Below are positions 9,074 to 17,418 of a DNA stretch of 37,057 bases, in pieces. The translations under genes and the position numbers were made by a program. Position 1 is the stretch's first letter, and each line of letters begins with the position of its first letter. The stretch comes from an uncultured Muribaculaceae bacterium. GTDB taxonomy: Bacteria; Bacteroidota; Bacteroidia; Bacteroidales; Muribaculaceae. The DNA lies in NCBI GenBank assembly GCA_910579995.1, contig CAJTWH010000030.1, positions 1 through 37,057 on the forward strand. The letters run 5' to 3'. Under the pieces are notes generated by a model that was given only the letters and a program-made list of their open reading frames with translations, had not been told where the DNA came from and searched no databases.

Positions 9074-9130
9074 TTTTGAGTCAATCGTATAAGGGTTGAA
9101 AATCAACAGAAATGCCGTAATGACTCAAAA
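9074..9130. promoter_or_regulatory. Nested inverted repeat between regulator and GH2 operon (operator or terminator)
   Basis: TTTTGAGTCA (9074-9083) is an exact inverted match to TGACTCAAAA (9121-9130). A second palindrome, GTTGA-aaa-TCAAC (9095-9107), sits near the centre. The outer arm starts immediately after the regulator stop codon and the element lies 25-81 bases upstream of the GH2 -7 candidate. That position fits an activator site, but a run of T after the second arm (leftward) also allows a terminator reading. Confidence 0.5.
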
Positions 9131-11968
9131 TCACCCCTCATCAGACTCATTTTCTACATCAGTATCATCTTCGTGTTTGTCTCGCAAATATTCAGATGGA
9201 TTGAAACCGGTAGCTTTGCGGAACGAGGCTGTGAAATAGCGACGATTGGCAAATCCCAGTTTTTCTGCAACTTCGCTCACAGTGTAGTTCTGGCTCTCGA
9301 GCATGTGGCGGGCATGCTTCATCTTTATATCTTTGATGAATTCAAGGGGTGTGAGATTGGTGATAGCTTTTATTTTGCGGGTAAAGGATGAGCGCGACAT
9401 GTTGCAACCCGAGGCAAGTTCGTTAACGTCGAAGTCGGGTTCTGAAAGGTGTGCTTCCACCACTTCGGTGGCTTTGCTGACAAGCAGGCTGTCGAGATGG
9501 CGATATTCTTCATCGGGAAGAGACACGGGGCTCTCGAGGTATTGACGCATTTTGACCATTTCGGCACTGTCTGACCACATTTCTTGGTTCTCATTATATA
9601 AATGTTTGCGATAGCGCCAGATTGCAAATACCGTCAATCCTACTATAATGAGTATGATAATGCAATTTGCCCACCATGTTTCATAGATAGCCGGCCGGCG
9701 GTCTACGGTTAGTACTTCTATAGGGTCAGACCAGTTGTTGTGAGGGTCGCATGTCTTTACTTCAAGAGTGTAGCGGCCTTTAGGTAAATAGTTGTAAACC
9801 GCTTTGTTATCACCGTGCTTGGTAATTGACCATTGTTTGTCGAATCCTTTGAGGCGATAGGCATACCTTACTTTGTCGGCGTTGATGTTGTCGTTAGAGC
9901 TGAGATGGAAAACGATGTTTCGGTCTTCAGCCCCAATCACGAGCTTCTCGGGATTGTATACCATGGTGGTGTCGCCGAAGAGTATTGACCTGCCGTCGAT
10001 GGTAATGTTGGTGACATGCGGTTCTTGCGGCAGATTGGCAGTTGCCGGTATTTCTCCTGATGAGATTTCCGCTATACCGCCGATAGTGCCGAGCAAGAGG
10101 TCGCCGTCGGCTGCCGGAGCTGCCGTGAGGAAGCGCTCGGCGTCGATGTCAACACCGCCACGGTAAAGATTGAATGTCTGTGTCTGAGGCGCATATTCTA
10201 CAAGGCGTGGCTCTGTGAGAACCCATATTTTATCATCGGTGCCCGGGATTATCTCTATTATCGGAGCGTGGAGGATGTTGCTTAATACAGTATGTTCGGT
10301 ATATTGAATTTTCTCAGGGTCAAAAAGATAAACTCTTCCGTCGTCGGTGCCGATCCACAGTTTGTTTTCTACCGCCGGAGCGATTGCAGAAAAGAAACCG
10401 GGGAATTCATATCTCACTTTCTCGTTGATATTTGCCGCGGGAAATTTGTAAATGCTGTTATCCTTTGTTGTAATCCATATATTACTGAACGGATCTTCTG
10501 TGATAGACGAGCCGCTTCGGATATTTGGGACTCTGAGGGTGAAACGCCTGTTTTCAAGGTCGTAAGCGTAGATACCGGTAGAGGTTGCGGCCCACACACG
10601 TTTGTGGCTGTCCTCGAAAATTGCGTTGACCCTCATTGAGTGGTCGACAGCGTCTGTGAGTATTATAGAATCGAGAGGTATGATGTTAAGTCCTTTACGT
10701 GAGACGGCTCGCAACATTCCACGTCGTTGTTGCGAAACCCACACGCCGTCGTAGTATGGTGAAGGGGCGAGGTTGTTGGCTGTATTCAGACGAAGATTTT
10801 TTGTTTCGGTCGTTTCGTCGTTGTAAACCAGTTTGTTGGATTTTTTGTCGTAGAGTATTAGGCCGGTGCGCATTTGCAGAAGCCATATTAGGTTTTTATC
10901 GCTGTCTTGCGACAGGTGTGTGATTAGAGGCCTGTTGCCGGATCGGCGGTAGAGTATATTTAAAGGATTGAAATTGACATTGTTATTGTCAAGGGAAATC
11001 ACGGCGCATGGCTTGTCGAAAGCTGTGATCCAGATAAGGCCCGGGGTCGCCTCTATCGCCTGCATGGATACGCCGTCGAATTGTGAGCATACCTTGAGGT
11101 CGAGGGTTTTGAGGTGTCCGTCTTCCTGTGGCTCAAAAGCGAGCAGGTGATTGCGGGTGATACACCATATATAGCCAAGGTCTTTGTCTACAGTATAATA
11201 ATGAACGCGTTCACGTTTGTCAGGAGTAGACGGGTGTGTTACGGGAGAAGCTACGAAAAGAGGTTCGGAAGGGGTGGGGTAGGGCTTGAAGTGATACATG
11301 TTGCCCTCGTGGTCGTTCGTCCAGAAGCAATCGTTGCGGCTGTCAAATATCAGACCGCCGAGTTTTATGTTGTTGTCGGTCGGGGCGAACATCTCAAAAA
11401 TATCACGCGCGCGGTTATAACGGTATACACCGTTGGAGTAGCATGTCATGAAGATGTCGCCCGGAGCACGCTCGCAGAAACCTGTCACATAGCCTTTGTT
11501 CCCTTTTCCGGCTATAGGGTAGTCTTTTACCCAATTTCTATCAGGGTCGTAGCGGTGGAGCACGCCATACTGGTTGATCCAGATAGAGCCGTCGGCTGTA
11601 TAAAAAATGTTATTTACCGGGTGATTTTTTAACTTTTGTTCGTCAAAAATTGTAATTTTATAGGTATCTTTGTCGATTAAAAACGCACCGATATCCGACG
11701 CAACCCATATATTTCCGTCGTAATCCTGAGAAATCTCGCGTATCTCACAGTCTGCACCAATTTTGATAGTCTCTATGTTGTATCCGTCGTCGCGATAGAG
11801 CGAGTTGACGCCTGCATACCACATATAACCGTTACTGTCGCGGAAAACGTCGACTATATTATGCTCCGGAATATTAGACTGGGTGGGCAGATAATGAACT
11901 TTCATGTCGCGGGCAAAGCATGCGAATGAAACAATGTAGACAAAAAGAAAAGCTAAAAATTTGTTCAT
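9131..11968 (-). CDS. Membrane one-component glycan sensor: propeller, Y_Y_Y, TM and AraC domain (no kinase)
   Basis: A 945-residue predicted inner-membrane regulator. The ATG at 11968 was chosen over the in-frame TTG at 11992, which lies inside the probable promoter. After a signal/anchor segment (about 1-20), the periplasmic part consists of repeated 'two-component regulator propeller' blades (motifs such as DSNGYMWYAG and DYDGNIWVAS), followed by a Y_Y_Y-like domain around 660-745. One transmembrane helix (about 763-785) leads through a short linker of about 55 residues straight into an AraC helix-turn-helix domain (about 840-930; NELASGCNMSRSSFTRKI, then VSEVAEKLGFANRRYFT). The HisKA, HATPase and receiver domains of hybrid two-component systems are absent. 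It is divergent from the susC operon and upstream of the GH2 operon, so it most likely controls both. Confidence 0.9.
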   Translation of the reverse strand: MNKFLAFLFVYIVSFACFARDMKVHYLPTQSNIPEHNIVDVFRDSNGYMWYAGVNSLYRDDGYNIETIKIGADCEIREISQDYDGNIWVASDIGAFLIDKDTYKITIFDEQKLKNHPVNNIFYTADGSIWINQYGVLHRYDPDRNWVKDYPIAGKGNKGYVTGFCERAPGDIFMTCYSNGVYRYNRARDIFEMFAPTDNNIKLGGLIFDSRNDCFWTNDHEGNMYHFKPYPTPSEPLFVASPVTHPSTPDKRERVHYYTVDKDLGYIWCITRNHLLAFEPQEDGHLKTLDLKVCSQFDGVSMQAIEATPGLIWITAFDKPCAVISLDNNNVNFNPLNILYRRSGNRPLITHLSQDSDKNLIWLLQMRTGLILYDKKSNKLVYNDETTETKNLRLNTANNLAPSPYYDGVWVSQQRRGMLRAVSRKGLNIIPLDSIILTDAVDHSMRVNAIFEDSHKRVWAATSTGIYAYDLENRRFTLRVPNIRSGSSITEDPFSNIWITTKDNSIYKFPAANINEKVRYEFPGFFSAIAPAVENKLWIGTDDGRVYLFDPEKIQYTEHTVLSNILHAPIIEIIPGTDDKIWVLTEPRLVEYAPQTQTFNLYRGGVDIDAERFLTAAPAADGDLLLGTIGGIAEISSGEIPATANLPQEPHVTNITIDGRSILFGDTTMVYNPEKLVIGAEDRNIVFHLSSNDNINADKVRYAYRLKGFDKQWSITKHGDNKAVYNYLPKGRYTLEVKTCDPHNNWSDPIEVLTVDRRPAIYETWWANCIIILIIVGLTVFAIWRYRKHLYNENQEMWSDSAEMVKMRQYLESPVSLPDEEYRHLDSLLVSKATEVVEAHLSEPDFDVNELASGCNMSRSSFTRKIKAITNLTPLEFIKDIKMKHARHMLESQNYTVSEVAEKLGFANRRYFTASFRKATGFNPSEYLRDKHEDDTDVENESDEG

Positions 11969-11994
11969 TGGTAATCGATTTGTAACGGTCAATG

Positions 11995-12024
11995 CAAAGG
12001 TACAGAATAAAGGAGATACACAAA
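11995..12024 (-). promoter_or_regulatory. Promoter of the propeller-AraC regulator
   Basis: Read leftward there is a -33 TTTG (12024-12021), an 18-base spacer and a perfect -7 element TACCTTTG (12002-11995). Transcription would start about 20 bases before the ATG at 11968. The -7 element overlaps the alternative TTG start, which rules against that start. Confidence 0.65.
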
Positions 12025-12029
12025 CAAGT

Positions 12030-12084
12030 AAAAGTTGGTAAATAGGGCTAAAAATGATTCAAAAAGGGATAAAAACCAACTTTT
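12030..12084. promoter_or_regulatory. Candidate operator in the divergent regulator/susC intergenic region
   Basis: Arms AAAAGTTGGT (12030-12039) and ACCAACTTTT (12075-12084) form a perfect 10-base inverted repeat. Inside it are two direct copies of AGGGnTAAAAA (12044-12054 and 12065-12075) with starts exactly 21 bases apart, about two helical turns, the spacing typical of AraC-family half-sites. TGATTCAAAA (12055-12064) between them resembles the arms found before the GH2 operon. Its position just upstream of the regulator promoter and within reach of the susC promoter suits a regulatory site. Function is inferred. Confidence 0.5.
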
Positions 12085-12152
12085 GGAGAGTTTCAGCATG
12101 ATTAGAGGCCCTAATGGGCATGATATTTTCATAAATGCAGCAAAAATTTACA

Positions 12153-12160
12153 CAATTTTG
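12153..12160 (+). promoter_or_regulatory. Candidate -7 element of the susCD operon
   Basis: CAATTTTG differs from TAnnTTTG at one position and lies 37 bases before the chosen SusC ATG at 12198. No clear -33 element precedes it, as expected for an activator-dependent promoter. It argues against the upstream in-frame ATG at 12135. Confidence 0.3.
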
Positions 12161-12197
12161 CACAAAAAAGATTAATACCATTTTTAATAATCCAATC

Positions 12198-15100
12198 ATG
12201 AAAGACAGACCAAGTCTAAATTCGGCATTGCAGAACGGAGTTCGGCATGCACGAAGAGTGTTCCTGTCAGGATTGCTTGTACTTTTAGGAGTGGTTTGTG
12301 CCTCGGCACAGACTGCACTGATAAAAGGTACAGTAGTCGATGACACAGGAGAACCCCTTATCGGAGCATCAGTATCGACAGTCGGCGCGCCCAAGGTGGC
12401 CGTAGTGACGGATATTGACGGTAATTTTAGTATTCGCGTAGCCCCCGGCACGAAGCTCAGCTTCTCATACGTTGGCTATGAAACCCAAGAACATCCCGCT
12501 AAAGACGGTATGGAAGTAACCCTTACTTCAAGTACCGTAGCCCTTCAGGGTGTAGAAGTTGTAGCGTACGGCGTGCAGAAGAAAATCACTGTAACCGGCG
12601 CTATTTCAAGTGTTAAAGGTGATGACCTCGTGAAAACTCCCGTGAGCTCGGTAAACAACGTGCTCGCCGGTCAGCTTTCGGGTGTGACTACCGTGCAGTA
12701 TTCAGGTGAGCCGGGCTCGGACGCCGCAACAGTATTCGTACGTGGTCAGGGTACTTGGAATAACTCGGCACCTCTTATTCAGGTTGACGGTGTGGAGCGC
12801 TCGATGAGCGATATCGACCCCGAGGAAATCGAGTCGATCACAGTACTTAAAGACGCATCCGCTACTGCCGTATTCGGTGTACGCGGTGCGAACGGTGTTG
12901 TGCTCATTACCACAAAACGTGGTGAGGAAGGCAAACCGAAAATCGACGTAAGTACTTCGTTCTCAGCTCTTACTCCTACCCGTATGAACGAGATGGCAAA
13001 CTCTTATCAGTATGCCATGTTCCACAATCAGATGAGTGCCAACGACGGTAACGAACCGATGTTCGGCGCCGAGATTGTAGAGAAGTTCCGCACCGGCAGC
13101 GACCCCATCCGCTTCCCGAGTATCAACTGGACCGACTACCTGATGAAAAAATCGACTCTTCAGACAAAGAGCAACGTAAACATCAGTGGCGGTACAAAAT
13201 CGATGCGTTACTTCGTATCGTTGGGTCTTCTCACACAGGGCGGTCTGTTCAAAGAATTCGATTATCCCGAAGACTTTGACTACAGCTACAACCGCTTCAA
13301 CTATCGTGCGAACCTTGACCTTGACGTTACCTCGACCACCACACTTTCATTCAATGTGTCGGGTATCGTATCAAACGACCACAAGCCTCAGACCTCGCAG
13401 GGTGCTTCCGGTATGATCCGTTCATACTATCAGTCAACCCCGTTCTATTCGGCAGGTATTATCGACGGCCGCCAGATTTACTCGGCTCTCGACTATGCTG
13501 ACCTTACCCTTCCCTTCGTTGGCAGCGCCAATCCTATGGAATATCTCCGTCAGGGTTCTTACGGCACCAACCTCAACAAACTCCAGAGCGACCTTCAGTT
13601 GACCCAGAAACTTGATTTCATCACCGAGGGTCTTTCTTTCCGTCTTAAAGGTTCTTACAACAGCTGGTTCAACGCACAGAAGACTGTAAACGCAACCCGC
13701 GCCACCTATTCGCCCGTACTTCAGGACGATGGCTCGATGCTTTACCGTCAGCTCACTGCAGAGGCACAGAACACCTATAAAGAAGAGACAGCGCGTGGCC
13801 GTGACTGGTATTTCGAGGCTGCCTTCAACTATAGCCGTCGTTTCGGCCTCAATACAGTTGGCGCCCTCCTCCTTTATAACCAGAGCAAGGTATACTACCC
13901 CAGCACATATTCTGATATTCCCCAAGGTTACGTTGGTCTCGTAGGCCGTGTGACATACGACTATGACAACCGCTACATGGCCGAGTTCAACATCGGTTAC
14001 AACGGTTCTGAGAACTTCCACCCCGACCGTCGTTTCGGTACATTCCCCGCAGGATCAATCGGCTGGGTAGCCAGCAACGAAAAATTCTGGGAGCCCCTCT
14101 CTCGCGTTGTGAACTTCTTCAAGCTCCGCGCTTCTATGGGTGTTGTAGGTAACGATAAAGTAGGTGGTGACCGCTTCATGTATATGGCTGACCCCTATAA
14201 CTACAGCGCAGCTATGTTTGCCCGTGGCGTTACCAACTTCGGTTACAACTTCGGTGTAGACAACAAGGTGCTCCTCGGCGGTTATGCTGAAAGCGCCAAG
14301 AACAACCCCGATGTAACATGGGAAAAGGCCTTCAAGCAGGACTACGGTTTTGATATGGACTTCCTCAACTCAAAACTCCGTGCTACATTTGACTACTACC
14401 GTGAGCACCGTACAGGTATTCTTCTCCGCGACTATACCGCACCTTCGTTCATCGGTTATGCCGTACCTTACGCCAACCTCGGTGTTGTTGACAGCAACGG
14501 TTTCGAAATCAGCTTGAACTGGAACCACCGTGTCAACGAAGACTGGCGCTACTGGGTGAACTTCAACATCTCTCACAACTTCAACGTTGTAAAAGAGAAG
14601 AAAGAAGCTCCTCTTACCAATGCTTATCAGTATGAAGCCAACCACCGTATCGGTGCCCGCTCGATGTATCAGTTCTTCCGCTTCTATGATGCAGAGACCC
14701 CCGCACTCTACGAGCAGACATTCGGCAAGCCCTATCCCGAGCAGCTCATCGAGCTTCAGGACGGTGACGCCGTATATGTCGACCTTGACGGCGACGGCAA
14801 GATTACCGCAAACGATATGACCCGCGAACTCGGCTGGACCGATGATCCCCAGTGGGTATCAGGTCTCAACATGGGCTTCGCATGGAAAGATCTTGAATTC
14901 TCAATGCAATGGACCGGCGCATGGGGCGTAAGCCGTATGATCAGCGACGTATTCCGCATGCCGTTCCTCTCACGTGTAAGCCACACCGACGGTGGTCTTC
15001 TCGTTTACCACGTAGAACACACATGGGATCCCGCACACCCCGGTCAGGACTATGACTATCCTCGTGCTTCATGGGCAGCTTGGGATAACAACTACGCTTC

Positions 15101-15341
15101 TTCTACTCTTTATGAAAAAGACTCGAAGTATCTGCGTCTGAAAACTATCCAGCTCGCTTACAACCTCCGCACACCTTGGCTGAAGAAAGCCGGTATGAAC
15201 ACAGTGCAGATTGCCGCAAGTGCATACAACCTGCTGACGTTCACTCCCTACCTCTTTGGTGACCCCGAGACCCGCGCAAGTGATTCTCCCTCTTACCCGC
15301 TGCAGCGCACCTACACTGTAAGTCTCAAAATTAACTTCTAA
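12198..15341 (+). CDS. SusC-like TonB-dependent outer-membrane transporter (pair 1)
   Basis: A protein of 1047 residues that forms the TonB-powered outer-membrane barrel importing oligosaccharides. The ATG at 12198 was chosen because it puts the signal peptide (ending CASAQ) at the N-terminus; an in-frame ATG at 12135 would add 21 residues and sits before the likely promoter. Next come a carboxypeptidase-regulatory-like domain (KGTVVDDTGEPLIGASV, about 40-115), the plug with VDGVERSMSDIDPEEIESI and LKDASATAVFGVRGANGV, and a long beta-barrel. A loop near residues 861-873 (DLDGDGKITANDM) looks like a calcium-binding EF-hand-like motif common in SusC proteins. The SusD partner starts 5 bases downstream. 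Confidence 0.96.
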   Translation: MKDRPSLNSALQNGVRHARRVFLSGLLVLLGVVCASAQTALIKGTVVDDTGEPLIGASVSTVGAPKVAVVTDIDGNFSIRVAPGTKLSFSYVGYETQEHPAKDGMEVTLTSSTVALQGVEVVAYGVQKKITVTGAISSVKGDDLVKTPVSSVNNVLAGQLSGVTTVQYSGEPGSDAATVFVRGQGTWNNSAPLIQVDGVERSMSDIDPEEIESITVLKDASATAVFGVRGANGVVLITTKRGEEGKPKIDVSTSFSALTPTRMNEMANSYQYAMFHNQMSANDGNEPMFGAEIVEKFRTGSDPIRFPSINWTDYLMKKSTLQTKSNVNISGGTKSMRYFVSLGLLTQGGLFKEFDYPEDFDYSYNRFNYRANLDLDVTSTTTLSFNVSGIVSNDHKPQTSQGASGMIRSYYQSTPFYSAGIIDGRQIYSALDYADLTLPFVGSANPMEYLRQGSYGTNLNKLQSDLQLTQKLDFITEGLSFRLKGSYNSWFNAQKTVNATRATYSPVLQDDGSMLYRQLTAEAQNTYKEETARGRDWYFEAAFNYSRRFGLNTVGALLLYNQSKVYYPSTYSDIPQGYVGLVGRVTYDYDNRYMAEFNIGYNGSENFHPDRRFGTFPAGSIGWVASNEKFWEPLSRVVNFFKLRASMGVVGNDKVGGDRFMYMADPYNYSAAMFARGVTNFGYNFGVDNKVLLGGYAESAKNNPDVTWEKAFKQDYGFDMDFLNSKLRATFDYYREHRTGILLRDYTAPSFIGYAVPYANLGVVDSNGFEISLNWNHRVNEDWRYWVNFNISHNFNVVKEKKEAPLTNAYQYEANHRIGARSMYQFFRFYDAETPALYEQTFGKPYPEQLIELQDGDAVYVDLDGDGKITANDMTRELGWTDDPQWVSGLNMGFAWKDLEFSMQWTGAWGVSRMISDVFRMPFLSRVSHTDGGLLVYHVEHTWDPAHPGQDYDYPRASWAAWDNNYASSTLYEKDSKYLRLKTIQLAYNLRTPWLKKAGMNTVQIAASAYNLLTFTPYLFGDPETRASDSPSYPLQRTYTVSLKINF

Positions 15342-15346
15342 TCGTC

Positions 15347-17383
15347 ATGAAACTCAAAATAAAGCAATTACCCGTAGTAGGTTTGCTGGCATTGGCAGCA
15401 GTAGGCGCAGGGTCTTGTACCGACAGGATCGCCTTTGGCTCTGCTTTCCTTGACAAAGCCCCCGGCGGCACTACCACTGCCGACTCGGTGTTCAGCAACC
15501 CTGAGTATACGCGCTACTTCCTCAATGCGATCTACGCGTACCAATATTATAACCTTCCTACAGGTTCGACTAACGCCGGCCCCCAGTGGTATAACTACTG
15601 GAAAGGTATGCCTGACCTCCTTGACGACTGCTGGCAGGCTTGCTCTACCACACCGGCTATCGTGTCGTGGTACTACAACGGCATGGTGACATCTTCGTCG
15701 GACAGCAACAACAACTACAACGTTTATCCCTATAACAACATGCGTATCTGGGAAAACGTCCGTCAGTGCAACGTCCTTCTCGAGCGTATCAACAGCGTTC
15801 CCGGTCTTAGCGATCTTGAGAAAGAGCAGTTTGCCGACCAAGCCCGCTGTCTTCTTGCTTACACCTACTTCTATGCTTTCCGTTTCTATGGCGGTCTGCC
15901 TATCGTAGACGTTGCATATACCGGTAGCGAGTCGAGCTACGTACCCCGCAGCTCAGCAGAAGAAACCGTCGACTTCATGGTAGGCCTTCTCGATACTGTA
16001 ATCAACAACAACAAGCTTCCTTGGGCATACGAAGGAACCGACGCTCTCTCAGAGACCGGTCACTGGACACTTGCAGGTGCACACGCACTCAAGATTCAGA
16101 TCCTTCAATTCGCTGCTTCTCCTCTCTTCAACTCCGACCAGCCCTATCATGAAGCTGCAAAGAGCATGGAACACCCCGAGTTTGTTTGGTTCGGCAAATA
16201 TGATGCAAGCCGTTGGACAACTCTTAAGAATGCTTGCGACAAGTTCTTCAGTGAGCTTCAGAGCCGTGGTGTATATCACCTCGTAGTACCCGAAGGCACA
16301 TCTCAGGAAGACTATGCATTCGCATTCCGCTCTTCTTACATGCTTCAGGACAGCCCTGAAATCCTCCACAGTGTACGTGTTTCTACCTCAGCCAACGGTA
16401 ACGACTATGTATGGTACAACCTTGGCTTCGGTAACGCCGACAACGGCTCAAGCGGTACAACCCGTGTGGAATACTGCCCGACACAGGAATATGTAGAAAT
16501 GTTCCCGTGGGCCGACGGTACTCCTTTCGATTGGGACAAGGCTAAAGCTGAAGGCAAACTCAAAGAAATGTTTATCAAGGGTGACAAAGTTGAAGGCCAG
16601 CACGACCTTCAGAATGTTCAGTACACCCGCGACCCGCGTCTCTACGAAACAGCTGCCGTACAGGGCCAGCGTTGCGTAATCGAGTGGAGCAGCGGTCTCC
16701 GCAGCGGTGAACCCTACGAGGCATACGTAGGCGGTACTACAGCAGCTCAGCAGCCCGTTACCGGTCAAGGATTCTGGGGTACAGGCTACCGCATGCTCCG
16801 CTATCTCGCCGGTGCAGCTTTCCGCCGCAACAACCCGCAGTGGTGTCCGCTTCTTCTGAGCGATATGTATCTTACATACGCAGAGGCTATCATCCAATCA
16901 GGTGGCTCTAACACCGAAGCTCTCAAATATGTTGACGCCGTCCGTGCCCGTGTAGGTATGAAAGGCCTTGCAGAGTGCAACCCCGACAAGAACCTCACCA
17001 GCAATAAGGATAACCTTCTTGAGGAAATCCTCCGCGAGCGTGCTTGCGAGCTCGGTCTTCAGACAGCCCGTTACTTCGACCTTATCCGCTACAAACGTGC
17101 CAAGGACTTCGAGAAAACACTCCACGGCCTCCGTATGTATCGTCTGATCAATGGCGAACCTCTTGAGGTGGCATGGTGGCTTACCGACCGTGCAGATTCG
17201 AAGATTGGTCCGGATAACCCCCGCTACTACGAGCCTACCGATTTCAGCTACGAGCGCTTCGAGATTACTACCAACCGTCGCGTATGGTGGACTCAGGGCT
17301 TCGATCCGAAGTACTATCTGCAGGCATTCCCCATCACCGAGGTAAACAAAGGCTACGGTCTTGAGCAGAACCCCGGTTGGTAA
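15347..17383 (+). CDS. SusD/RagB-like surface glycan-binding lipoprotein (pair 1)
   Basis: A 678-residue lipoprotein that forms the lid over the preceding SusC barrel and binds the incoming glycan. The signal peptide ends in a lipobox (AVGAGSC, Cys near residue 24). Typical SusD features are the helical TPR-like stretch with QARCLLAYTYFYAFRFYGG, the C-terminal LREILRERACELGLQ-type segment (here EEILRERACELGLQTARYFD), and the terminal ITEVNKG...NPGW. Somewhat longer than average for the family. The gene is translationally close to susC (5-base gap). Ligand specificity is inferred from the locus. Confidence 0.95.
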   Translation: MKLKIKQLPVVGLLALAAVGAGSCTDRIAFGSAFLDKAPGGTTTADSVFSNPEYTRYFLNAIYAYQYYNLPTGSTNAGPQWYNYWKGMPDLLDDCWQACSTTPAIVSWYYNGMVTSSSDSNNNYNVYPYNNMRIWENVRQCNVLLERINSVPGLSDLEKEQFADQARCLLAYTYFYAFRFYGGLPIVDVAYTGSESSYVPRSSAEETVDFMVGLLDTVINNNKLPWAYEGTDALSETGHWTLAGAHALKIQILQFAASPLFNSDQPYHEAAKSMEHPEFVWFGKYDASRWTTLKNACDKFFSELQSRGVYHLVVPEGTSQEDYAFAFRSSYMLQDSPEILHSVRVSTSANGNDYVWYNLGFGNADNGSSGTTRVEYCPTQEYVEMFPWADGTPFDWDKAKAEGKLKEMFIKGDKVEGQHDLQNVQYTRDPRLYETAAVQGQRCVIEWSSGLRSGEPYEAYVGGTTAAQQPVTGQGFWGTGYRMLRYLAGAAFRRNNPQWCPLLLSDMYLTYAEAIIQSGGSNTEALKYVDAVRARVGMKGLAECNPDKNLTSNKDNLLEEILRERACELGLQTARYFDLIRYKRAKDFEKTLHGLRMYRLINGEPLEVAWWLTDRADSKIGPDNPRYYEPTDFSYERFEITTNRRVWWTQGFDPKYYLQAFPITEVNKGYGLEQNPGW

Positions 17384-17418
17384 TCAACATTCATTGACAA
17401 CAAGATTAATCAGACTTT

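Noticed and set aside
9131..11968. Classic hybrid two-component system
   Set aside because: No H-box, N/G-box ATPase or receiver Asp region could be found between the transmembrane helix and the AraC domain.
11969..11992. TTG start for the regulator at 11992
   Set aside because: It lies at the expected transcription start just beyond the -7 element; ATG at 11968 follows a sensible leader.
12135..12197. ATG at 12135 as the SusC start
   Set aside because: It would put 21 polar residues before the signal peptide and lies upstream of the probable -7 element.
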